A stretch of DNA of 64,000 nucleotides from an uncultured Prevotella sp. (GTDB taxonomy: Bacteria; Bacteroidota; Bacteroidia; Bacteroidales; Bacteroidaceae): the NCBI GenBank assembly GCA_902495455.1, contig CABUXJ010000009.1:1-64000 (forward strand), read 5' to 3'. The notes under the pieces are model-generated. The model did not search any database, was not told where the DNA came from, and saw only the letters and a list, made by a program, of their open reading frames with translations. This document shows, piece after piece, positions 15,520-23,326 of the stretch. Each line of letters opens with the position of its first letter. The stretch's first letter is position 1. The translations under genes and the position numbers were made by a program.

Positions 15520-16047
15520 TTATTTCATCCTTATAGAGTCATTCTGCAAGGCCATCGATTGGACTGTGGTGTCCAGTCGTTGGACGTTGTCAAGGCCCTC
15601 GGAAACCAGTTCCAAAGCGTTGTGCACACGGTCGTAGGCCATCGACGGGTCGCTGAAAGTGTCTTTATATCCCGTGTAGTTGATGTCCTCGGTGTTTGTC
15701 TCGTCTGCCGGCCTGAATGACATTTGGGCGGCGTTGCCCAATGTCACCACTATGGCGACTACGGCGGCGGCCTTAAACAGCGGCATCAGTCGGCGACGCA
15801 TGGTTATGACGCGCGCTGTGACGGGCTGTTCTTCGGATGTCATGGCCAATATGCGGGTATCAAAGTCATCGTCCAGAGTCTCCTCGCTCTTCATCGCATC
15901 CATGCTGACGAAGACCTCGCGATACTTCTGCAGCCCTGCGGGTATGCTTTCCTGACGGAAGAAGGTGTGCAGAATCTGCTCCTCCTCCGGCGTGGTCGCT
16001 GCCAGCCAGTAGCGCTCCATGAGTTGTTCGATGTACTTATAGTCCAT
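15520..16047 (-). CDS. Anti-sigma factor-like single-pass membrane protein
   Basis: A 175-residue protein with a cytosolic N-terminal part (YIEQLMERYWLAATTPEEEQ, typical of Bacteroidota anti-sigma-like proteins), one membrane helix (PLFKAAAVVAIVVTLGNAAQ, near residue 100) and an outer domain. The ATG at 16047 overlaps the sigma gene's end by 11 bases and has GGAG upstream, so it is preferred to an in-frame TTG 15 bases earlier. Genetic coupling to the sigma factor suggests it binds and holds it at the membrane. The exact anti-sigma family is not certain. Confidence 0.75.
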   Translation of the reverse strand: MDYKYIEQLMERYWLAATTPEEEQILHTFFRQESIPAGLQKYREVFVSMDAMKSEETLDDDFDTRILAMTSEEQPVTARVITMRRRLMPLFKAAAVVAIVVTLGNAAQMSFRPADETNTEDINYTGYKDTFSDPSMAYDRVHNALELVSEGLDNVQRLDTTVQSMALQNDSIRMK

Positions 16048-16564
16048 AATTCTCCGTTTCAATGAATTTTTGTTTGATGGCCTGCCTGGCCCTGAAGATG
16101 TTCACCTTCACCTGCTCTTCGCTGATCGAGAGCACGGAAGCTATCTCCTTGTAGCTCTTTCCCTCGAAATCCCGCAGCTGCATTACGCTCCGTTGCTTCT
16201 CAGGCAGTGAGTCGATGATGTCGCGGATGAGCCTGACGCGGTCTTTCTGTTCGACCTGTTCGACCGGATTGGCCCTGTAAGAGGCGTCCGGCGTGCCGTC
16301 GGCTTCTCCGCTGTCGGCCGCTCTCATGGCAGCTCTTCGGGATGCGGTCTTGACTTTGTCCAGCGCCATGTTGCGGCAGACGGTGAGACAGAAGGCTTCG
16401 ATGGAGTCTATGTCGTCCCACTCTTCACGTCTGTTCCAGACCTTTATCATTGTCTCCTGCACAATGTCTTCCGCCTCCGCCTTATCGAGAGTAATGCGGA
16501 GTGCGAGCCGGAAGAGTTCATTCTTCAGCGGCAGCACATTGTCCCGGAAACTGATTTTTTTCAT
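16037..16564 (-). CDS. ECF-type RNA polymerase sigma factor
   Basis: A 175-residue sigma factor. Region 2 is visible as AEAEDIVQETMIKVWNRREE and FCLTVCRNMALDKVK, and region 4 as LPEKQRSVMQLRDFEGKSYK followed by IASVLSISEEQVKVNIFRAR. Length and absence of region 3 fit ECF factors. It heads a three-gene operon with an anti-sigma-like membrane protein and an exported DUF4252 protein, suggesting envelope or stress signalling. No -7 box of the primary sigma type stands out just upstream. Confidence 0.93.
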   Translation of the reverse strand: MKKISFRDNVLPLKNELFRLALRITLDKAEAEDIVQETMIKVWNRREEWDDIDSIEAFCLTVCRNMALDKVKTASRRAAMRAADSGEADGTPDASYRANPVEQVEQKDRVRLIRDIIDSLPEKQRSVMQLRDFEGKSYKEIASVLSISEEQVKVNIFRARQAIKQKFIETENYGL

Positions 16565-16715
16565 CCTCTCTATTTACAAGACGATTCAGGGATGGCGAAT
16601 GTTACAGTGCCGGTTGTTAAAATGTACTAAAACGATATCGCAACAAAGCAGCCGGAGCACCGTCACGACATGTCCGACGTCGCGTCATGGCATCCCCGGG
16701 CCACACCGACGGGTG

Positions 16716-19112
16716 TCATTTGACCATCCCGTTCGCGGGATACATCCACCAGTTGACGGCTTTCGCACGTGAGATGGCCCACTCGCAGAACGACTGTCCG
16801 GGCATGCGATAGGCGCCGCTGAAGACTCCGCCACGGTTTGAACCGATTATCACTCCCTCCAAAGGCCAGCGTGTCGGCGACGGGACCTGCAGCGCCCAGA
16901 TGTAGCTGTCGGCGTAGTTTGCCGGATCCTTGATATACTGATAGATGACCTGGTCCAACTTGTATGGATATGTGTGGACTTCATAGAAGATACCGTTGGT
17001 GCTCTCGATGACAAAGGCATCGAGATTGTCGGCGACAAAACGGGCGGCGGCTTCAGGCGTTGCGAGCGTGAGATGATAGGTGACTGTGACGGGCGGCACG
17101 TCGTCGCAGTCGGGCCGGCTGTCCGGAGAAGACTTGTCGACCGTGTTGTAGAGCCAGCGGCGTATGTTTCCGTTGGACTCCATCACGTGCGACATGGCCC
17201 AGTGGGAATCGCTGAAGAGATTGATGACAAGGTCGCCGGTCAACTTCTTATCGTCCGGTAGCAGCATCTCACGCGAGTCGATTATCATGTAGGAGGACAC
17301 GGGTTTGCCGTTGTTGAAGTCAAAATCACCTTCCATAGATGCCGCCGTCACCTCGGCGCGGCTCACTCCGCAGACTCTGATGGCCGCAGCGAGCTGCTTG
17401 GATGTTCCGATGGCATCGAGAGTGACGCTCAGTGTGACTTCGCGGCCGTCGACGCGGGGTGCGACGGTGAGCACGAGGTCGTTGAAGTCGTAGTCACCCT
17501 CCTGCGGGAAATTGTCTTCAAAGAGGTATCTTATGCCGTAGGGCGTCATGCCGAGCGGACTGTCGGCCCGGCTGCTGAAGCCCGTCGAGCAGTCTCCCGC
17601 TTCGACGGTACAGACGGGCGAAGCCGACGTGACGACATTGGTCTCAGCGGCACTCCAGAAGAGATTGGTCCCGGTGGCGTTGCCGTTATACATATTATAT
17701 AAGCCGCTACTCGTGTCCGTGCCTTGCGGATAGACGAGATTGACATTGTTGACGATATACTCGCTTCTCACGGACGGATCGAAAGTCATCGAGCCGACCT
17801 CCCCCATCTCCACCACGGCATAACCGCCGGTAGTCGGTCCGACGATGCCGAAGTGCATTATATTCATCAAACTGCTGCTCCGGAGACAGGCGTCCGGTCC
17901 CATACGCAGCGTGCGGCCGCCGCCTCGCGTCCCTACCAGGGTCAGCGTGCGGCTCTCCACGGAGGCTCCGCGCCCGATGCGGGAGTCTCCACCGAGCATG
18001 AGCGTCTGGCTGACACTGACACGGCATGCGTTTTCCAGTGCGAACCGATAACGTCCCGCCGAAGATGTCGCCGACGGCATGCCGGCCCTTATTGCCTCCA
18101 CCCGGCCGTGGTTGACGAGGCGTCCGCCGTCGGCCGTCGACGTGATGTCGTCGACAACAAGTGTCGAAGCGTCGGCGTCATATAGCGTGCCGCCGTCGAG
18201 TGTCACCGTCCGGACCTCGATGCGGCCGCCGTTGTATATCGTCGGCCGCTCCGTTCCGCCGCTGCATCCGTCAGCTCCCGCAGCCATCGCGCCGCCCTCT
18301 ATCGTCGCTCCGGGCATGACGATTATTCGTCCTGCCGGCATGTCCGGCGTGCGTGCTGCCGTCGAGAGCGTCACTCCCGAGGGTATAACGATGCGTCCAC
18401 CTGAAGTCACGACCACCGTGGCACCTGCTCCGACGGTCTGGTCGCCGTCCAGTGTCCACGTTCCGCTGACATGAAGCGAGGCGTCGGGGACATTTTCCAG
18501 AGCGTCGACATGGGCTGTCACGTTGCCTCTCACGGCCAAACGCGCGCCGGCCGAGCCGTCGATCGGACCGCCGGAGACAATTTCTGTCGTGCCCGTCGTC
18601 ATGGCTGAGACGTCGGGACGGGGAAAGACCGTCACCTCGCTGCCGTCCGACGAGGGTCCCGGGCTGCTGCCGTCCTTGTCGAAACGACATTCGAGCGTCG
18701 ATCCGGTGAAGTGTGCCGTCTTCACCGTGCGATGACCCTGCGGATCGGTGAGGGCGACATATGCCGTCGCCGGCGTGTTCATCGGACATGACAGCGGTGT
18801 CGTAAGCACACCGCCGTTGGCCACCGTTCCTCCGCCCAGCACGACCACGCCGGATGCCGACATAGGATCGTTGGTGCAGATATCGACGCGATAGTCGCCG
18901 GAAATATACCAGTCGACCGAGACCCGCGCCGTGATGGTGCGCATGGTCCGCCACTGGTGCTGCGGGTCGACGCCGGTGACGGGAAAGGCGTCGCTGATTA
19001 TCTCATTGTAGGCGTTTTGGTCAAAGAGGTTTTTTTCCTTGCATGCCGTAATGGCAACGGCTACCAAAGCCGCTCCCAAGACTGTTTTGGTGTGTCTGAA
19101 CATGGTCTTCAT
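16716..19112 (-). CDS. LruC-domain surface lipoprotein
   Basis: A 798-residue lipoprotein. Residues 1-24 are a lipoprotein signal with the modified Cys in AVAITACKEK. A DUF4842-type region near residue 530 carries NFPQEGDYDFNDLVLTV, the LruC hallmark, and the middle is a long, Gly/Thr-rich beta-helix-like stretch (repeats of GGxVxVxxG type between residues 170 and 430). Such proteins are exported to the cell surface and may act in adhesion or matrix. It is monocistronic, with a -7 box at 19166-19173, and has GC-rich coding sequence. Confidence 0.85.
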   Translation of the reverse strand: MKTMFRHTKTVLGAALVAVAITACKEKNLFDQNAYNEIISDAFPVTGVDPQHQWRTMRTITARVSVDWYISGDYRVDICTNDPMSASGVVVLGGGTVANGGVLTTPLSCPMNTPATAYVALTDPQGHRTVKTAHFTGSTLECRFDKDGSSPGPSSDGSEVTVFPRPDVSAMTTGTTEIVSGGPIDGSAGARLAVRGNVTAHVDALENVPDASLHVSGTWTLDGDQTVGAGATVVVTSGGRIVIPSGVTLSTAARTPDMPAGRIIVMPGATIEGGAMAAGADGCSGGTERPTIYNGGRIEVRTVTLDGGTLYDADASTLVVDDITSTADGGRLVNHGRVEAIRAGMPSATSSAGRYRFALENACRVSVSQTLMLGGDSRIGRGASVESRTLTLVGTRGGGRTLRMGPDACLRSSSLMNIMHFGIVGPTTGGYAVVEMGEVGSMTFDPSVRSEYIVNNVNLVYPQGTDTSSGLYNMYNGNATGTNLFWSAAETNVVTSASPVCTVEAGDCSTGFSSRADSPLGMTPYGIRYLFEDNFPQEGDYDFNDLVLTVAPRVDGREVTLSVTLDAIGTSKQLAAAIRVCGVSRAEVTAASMEGDFDFNNGKPVSSYMIIDSREMLLPDDKKLTGDLVINLFSDSHWAMSHVMESNGNIRRWLYNTVDKSSPDSRPDCDDVPPVTVTYHLTLATPEAAARFVADNLDAFVIESTNGIFYEVHTYPYKLDQVIYQYIKDPANYADSYIWALQVPSPTRWPLEGVIIGSNRGGVFSGAYRMPGQSFCEWAISRAKAVNWWMYPANGMVK

Positions 19113-19165
19113 TTTTGCGACGGCGGCGTGAAAGTCCTTGAGTCACACCGTCATTGTGTACTCTG

Positions 19166-19173
19166 CAAAAGTA
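19166..19173 (-). promoter_or_regulatory. -7 box for the LruC lipoprotein gene
   Basis: TACTTTTG on the minus strand, 54 bases before the start codon. Confidence 0.5.
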
Positions 19174-19277
19174 ATAAAAAAGTTTTATTCATCCTACACT
19201 TCGTGCGACATTTTAATACAACTATATACCACAAGCAACAAATACTTATGGAGTGTGGCGACAGAAAAACAAGCGGA

Positions 19278-19380
19278 TTTGTGTTTAACGGATTTTATTG
19301 CTACCTTTGCATAAGAAAGGCTGCGCCTCGGCAACATTGAAACATGTTTCATTGCGACCGACTTGCACATTCTTTACCTT
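19278..19380 (+). promoter_or_regulatory. Promoter plus palindromic leader element (copy 1)
   Basis: TTTG (19278-19281), a 20-base spacer and TACCTTTG (19302-19309) form a full Bacteroidota promoter. It is followed by AGGCTGCGCCTCGGCAA, the 14-bp palindrome TGAAACATGTTTCA (19338-19351) and ATTGCG...ACTTGCAC. The same order recurs at 52723-52800 with a different palindrome. It precedes the AraC-type gene and may be a regulatory RNA leader or an operator. Apart from this element, 19113-19416 holds nothing recognisable. Confidence 0.7.
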
Positions 19381-19416
19381 AATTGATAGCTTTTACCTTT
19401 CACCCGGACAAGCACG

Positions 19417-20580
19417 ATGAGCGAACATACATATATAACAGCGGCTTATGCTGTTATCATCTTCATCTTCTCGTTCTGTGGAGTTTTGCGGTTCTGCAAT
19501 CTCTTTCCACATGCCATCAGGAATATGGAGGAGTTCTATCCCGCGCGAAAGTTTGTCGCGGGAGTCTACTTCTCCGTGGTGCTGCTTTTCCCCTGTATGC
19601 TGCACCCATACAGCCCCGATGCCCACCTGCTTGCCCAGTGTTTCTGGATAGTGTACATACCGGCATCGGCATCACTCGCGTTCCGACGCTTTTTTCTGCC
19701 GGACAATCCCCTTAGCCAGACAGAGAACCTCTTGGCTGGTGCCGTGCCGGCAATGGCAATGCTCGTCATGGCGGCCTTTGCCCTTTCGGGAGGAGACACC
19801 ATGCAACGACACTCGGATGTTATCATCGGTTCGGTGGAGGTAATGGCAGTATTGCTCACGGCATACCTTGCCCGCGTCACATTGCAGGTGTGGCACATAA
19901 TACACGGACGCGCGGAGAAAGTCGGATGCGAAACAACCCGTCCTGTCCCGCGCCGTTTCGCATCGGGCATATTCATGCTTCCGCTTGCCGCCCAGCTCGC
20001 GGCATGTGGAGTGCATCTGTCATCATCAGCATTGACAAGTGCCGCTTTCGCAACATTCACAGCTGTCATCGGAGCCATGATTTTGGTGGTTATCCTGCGG
20101 CCGCAGCGGATTGTCAATAACGGTACGGCATTGACAGAATATCATAGGGATGAAGCCGAGGAAAATACCGCCGCTTCGGACAACGACGAGGAGAAAGCAG
20201 ACGAGGAGAAGACGAACGATGAGAAGACAACAAAACTGCCGGCGCAGACGATAGACAAGATCGAGCGGCAGGTGCGTGACGCCGTTGAGCGCGACCGCAT
20301 GTATCTCAACCCCGACCTTACAAAAGCCGACCTGGTATCGCTGCTCGGCATAAACGACCTGTATCTTCATATCGTGCTCAAAGACCGTTTCGGACCTTTC
20401 AACAAGTACATAAACACCCTGCGGATGGAACATGCCATACGCTACGAGAGCGAGCACCCCGATGTGAAGCGCGAGGAGCTGGCATTAAAGTCGGGCTTCG
20501 GTAGTGTGCGAACATACTATCGGGCAAAGACACAATATGAGCAGACGGCGCAGAAGCCGCAACACAAGGCAAGGAGTTGA
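19417..20580 (+). CDS. Membrane-anchored AraC-type regulator
   Basis: A 387-residue protein. The first 235 residues carry about six hydrophobic helices (AAYAVIIFIFSFCGVLRFC, FVAGVYFSVVLLFPCML, ILVVILRP). An acidic linker (ENTAASDNDEEKADEEKTND) leads to an AraC-type DNA-binding domain (LNPDLTKADLVSLLGINDLY, then RMEHAIRYESEHPDVKREEL, LKSGFGSVRTYYRAKTQYEQ). This layout, a membrane sensor joined to an HTH, is frequent in Bacteroidales near fimbrillin-type genes. The small-peptide and fimbrillin genes follow on the same strand, so it may regulate them. Confidence 0.85.
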   Translation: MSEHTYITAAYAVIIFIFSFCGVLRFCNLFPHAIRNMEEFYPARKFVAGVYFSVVLLFPCMLHPYSPDAHLLAQCFWIVYIPASASLAFRRFFLPDNPLSQTENLLAGAVPAMAMLVMAAFALSGGDTMQRHSDVIIGSVEVMAVLLTAYLARVTLQVWHIIHGRAEKVGCETTRPVPRRFASGIFMLPLAAQLAACGVHLSSSALTSAAFATFTAVIGAMILVVILRPQRIVNNGTALTEYHRDEAEENTAASDNDEEKADEEKTNDEKTTKLPAQTIDKIERQVRDAVERDRMYLNPDLTKADLVSLLGINDLYLHIVLKDRFGPFNKYINTLRMEHAIRYESEHPDVKREELALKSGFGSVRTYYRAKTQYEQTAQKPQHKARS

Positions 20581-20782
20581 CCCGCCCCAATCTTCTTTCG
20601 TTTATATCCGGTTGTTTCTGATATTTGACACGAGACGATGTCAAATATTACCTTTTTGTCACACGATATTATAAATCTGTCACAATTGTTCCTGTCTTTA
20701 TTCTTAATTTTGCGCCCGCTTTTTGCGGTTGGCACAACAGCCGTCGAACGGAATATATCAAGAACAATTAAAAATAAAGAAC

Positions 20783-20968
20783 ATGAAAAGAAACGACAAG
20801 AGCAGGTCATACGTGAAACCTCAGATGACAGTGATTGAAATGGAACCGGAAAGAATACTTGCCGGCACTTATGGAACCGAAACACAGAATATTGACGGCG
20901 GGACGTGGTATGATTGGGAAGAAGATGAGATTATCACAAGCTCGGAAAGCTATGATGACGAACAATGA
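20783..20968 (+). CDS. Small conserved-type peptide before fimbrillin gene (61 aa)
   Basis: A 61-residue peptide starting MKRNDKSRSYVKPQMTVIEM, then EPERILAGTYGTE, and ending in an acidic, aromatic tail (WYDWEEDEIITSSESYDDEQ). Short Bacteroidales peptides of the form KPxMxVIExEPxxxLAGS...acidic tail are familiar near surface-protein genes, and their role is unknown. There is no normal signal peptide. The ILAG step resembles a leader boundary, so a modified or exported peptide is possible. The ATG at 20783 follows an AT-rich leader. The fimbrillin-like gene starts 13 bases downstream. Confidence 0.7.
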   Translation: MKRNDKSRSYVKPQMTVIEMEPERILAGTYGTETQNIDGGTWYDWEEDEIITSSESYDDEQ

Positions 20969-20981
20969 AACGACAAAGGCA

Positions 20982-22529
20982 ATGAAGACAAAAATCACGC
21001 ATTTTCTTTATCTGGCGGCAGTGGTGCTGCTCACTGCCTGCTCAAAGGATGATGACATGTCAACCGTTGTTCCCCCGCTGGACAACGGCATGCCGTTGAC
21101 CTTCACCATCACCGACGACGGTTTTTCTGCCGGCGGCAACAGCGGCACCCGCGCCGTCGAGGAAGGCTACAAGACCACGTTTACCGCCGGCGACGCCTGC
21201 GGACTGTATATCGTAAGAAACGGCGAGGTGAAGAACGCAAACGTGAAGCTCACCGCCACACAAGATGATGAGAATGTAGTATGGACGACGGCAGAGGAGT
21301 TGAAAGGCACGACGACAGACAGCTACTATCTTTACTATCCGTATCAGGCGGATATGGACAACAAGGTGAGCGCGGCAGCCGGTGCCGACGACAGGACATT
21401 CTTCGGAAACCTCATCAGCGGCTGGGAGGTGAAGACCGACCAAAGCGAATATGCGGATTATACGGCCTCCGATCTTATGACCGCCAAGGGTGAGCCGACA
21501 GAAACCGAAGGCACAATCTCGCTGACATTCTCTACCATCCACCACATGGCGCTGGCTGTGATAGAGATGCCCAAGGCTACTTATCACTTTACAAACACCT
21601 CTCCCGAGATTTCCGACTATGTCGTTCCTACTTCCAATCCTGAGTATTTGACTGTGACGTTCAACGAGACCACAAAACCCTGGCAGGTGGAAGAGAATGT
21701 TCACATTTACCGTTATATCATCAACCCCGCCAATGCCCAGGCAATTACAGGCAGCTACAAACTCTATTGGGAAGTTTCCAATAAGAATCATAGCTTCACC
21801 ATCCCCTCTGACAGGCTCAATGCCATTGCTGCCGGCAAAGGCAAGAAATTCAAGATTGACGGCGGCATCAGGGAGATAAGCCACTATCTTCAGTTGGGCG
21901 ACTATCTGTGCAAGGACGGTACGCTGATAAGTAAGGAGACAACCCTCTCCAATGACCAGAAGAACAACGTGGCAGCCATTGTCTTCTACGCCGGACACAA
22001 CGACTATGACGGACTTATCTATGATGGCACCGCAATCGATCAAGAGACGTGTCACGGCTATGCGGTAGCCCTGAATGATGTCGTAAATGGCGGCTACTCC
22101 ACATGCAGTTGGGGAAAAACAGGCGAGACGGGCTGCTATGTAGAGGACAACAAAACACATCCTGAAAATGATTGGAAGGGTTTAGTATATGCCAATACGA
22201 TTTTGATGTATGGCACATCATCTTATCCCGCCACCTACTTTGCCTTAATAGCTTATGAAAATACGGTACCAAGACCTGCCACCTGCACATCATGGTTTCT
22301 CCCCGCAATCGGTCAGTTGAAGACAATATGTGTGAACAATAATGAATTATTTAAGGTAGTAGGCAATAAATTGTATAGCGCGTATTATTGGTCCTCTTCT
22401 GAGGATTATAATAGTCCGGAAAACCAAGCACTTATCTTTAATGGCACAGGTAATAGCACCACCTCAGTGGTAACTGATCTCAAAACCAAAACTGACAAAT
22501 ACCGTGTGCGGGCGGTCCTCGCTTTCTGA
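20982..22529 (+). CDS. Fimbrillin-family lipoprotein with DUF1566-like C-terminus
   Basis: A 515-residue surface lipoprotein. The signal MKTKITHFLYLAAVVLLTAC has the lipid-accepting Cys at residue 20. Residues about 30-300 are beta-rich, with FTAGDACGLYIVRNG and SYYLYYPYQ, typical of fimbrillin-like (Mfa-type) domains. The C-terminal part (SWFLPAIGQLKTI, YYWSSSE, KYRVRAVLAF) is a DUF1566/Lcl-type lectin-like domain, suggesting a tip adhesin. The ATG at 20982 is chosen because it begins the signal peptide. An earlier in-frame ATG at 20955 would add nine residues. It may be co-transcribed with the 61-residue peptide. Confidence 0.85.
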   Translation: MKTKITHFLYLAAVVLLTACSKDDDMSTVVPPLDNGMPLTFTITDDGFSAGGNSGTRAVEEGYKTTFTAGDACGLYIVRNGEVKNANVKLTATQDDENVVWTTAEELKGTTTDSYYLYYPYQADMDNKVSAAAGADDRTFFGNLISGWEVKTDQSEYADYTASDLMTAKGEPTETEGTISLTFSTIHHMALAVIEMPKATYHFTNTSPEISDYVVPTSNPEYLTVTFNETTKPWQVEENVHIYRYIINPANAQAITGSYKLYWEVSNKNHSFTIPSDRLNAIAAGKGKKFKIDGGIREISHYLQLGDYLCKDGTLISKETTLSNDQKNNVAAIVFYAGHNDYDGLIYDGTAIDQETCHGYAVALNDVVNGGYSTCSWGKTGETGCYVEDNKTHPENDWKGLVYANTILMYGTSSYPATYFALIAYENTVPRPATCTSWFLPAIGQLKTICVNNNELFKVVGNKLYSAYYWSSSEDYNSPENQALIFNGTGNSTTSVVTDLKTKTDKYRVRAVLAF

Positions 22530-22555
22530 TCTATCCTTATCGTATTGCACTCATC

Positions 22556-22679
22556 GGAGGGTGTATCAAAAAACATGTCCTTGAGGATTGTATTTGCATT
22601 TTGATACACCCTCCCTGTTTCCGACATTTGGAGAGATGACTCTGTCTTTCAACGCAAAGTCATCCCTCCAAATGTCGGA
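22556..22679. repeat. Two consecutive long hairpins after fimbrillin gene
   Basis: Arms 22556-22571 and 22599-22614 are a perfect 16-bp pair. Arms 22620-22640 and 22659-22679 are a 21-bp pair with one mismatch. Neither ends in a good T-run. They may terminate or protect the fimbrillin mRNA or be inserted palindromic elements. The rest of 22680-23326 holds no gene beyond the GC-rich repeat at 22927-23039. Confidence 0.75.
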
Positions 22680-22926
22680 TAAACCAAATGTTTGAAAATC
22701 GCTTGCCGGAAGAAACTACATTATCAAAAGGCGCCGAAGCGGACTGAAGACGAACTGTTAAATTCAGAATATTTCTTACAAACGCCTTTCATTTTAACAC
22801 GGATTTTCCACCAAGTCCTCCCTCGGTCCCAAATATGCGAGTTTTGCGCGTGCATCTTTTTCTCCCTGACGAACAGTATGTTACGGCAAAAATTGCGAAA
22901 GTGTGCAATATTTTCGCCGATTTTTC

Positions 22927-23039
22927 CGAGCCGTAAGGGCCCCGCGGCATCACAACGGGGCCCTCGTTGCATCACGACGGCACGCTCGTTGCAAGACAAC
23001 GGCATGCCTATTGCAGACCAACGGGGCCCTTACGGCTCG
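22927..23039. repeat. GC-rich modular repeat, locus A
   Basis: 17-bp perfect terminal inverted repeats (22927-22943 and 23023-23039, CGAGCCGTAAGGGCCCC) enclose three to four tandem units of about 22 bp. Each unit has a GTTGC-N-CAAC or ACGAC mini-hairpin and a palindromic centre (GGGGCCC, GGCACGC, GGCATGCC). Related modules occur near 29813, 44227, 52684 and 56343. No gene is inside. Confidence 0.75.
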
Positions 23040-23326
23040 ACGACCGGCAAGATTTTGAATGACGGAAGCGACTTTTCGACCGGATTATAACGTTTTTATA
23101 CAAAATTTCGCGCGTTGCGAAATGTTAATTTTAACAATCTTTTTCTGACAGACGGAGATACATCAAGATACGGTCCATGCACACGGCCGGCTTCACTGGC
23201 ATTTTCCACAAATCGCCACCGCCATACGAAACAAAATCATTAAAAAAGTAGAAAATTTGCTATATATATAATGTGGTGGCAAAATTTTGCTTACTTTTGC
23301 AACCCGAATACGTAAAAATTTCGATT

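Noticed and set aside
22556..22679. Insertion sequence remnant
   Set aside because: No transposase fragment and no target duplication visible, only hairpins.
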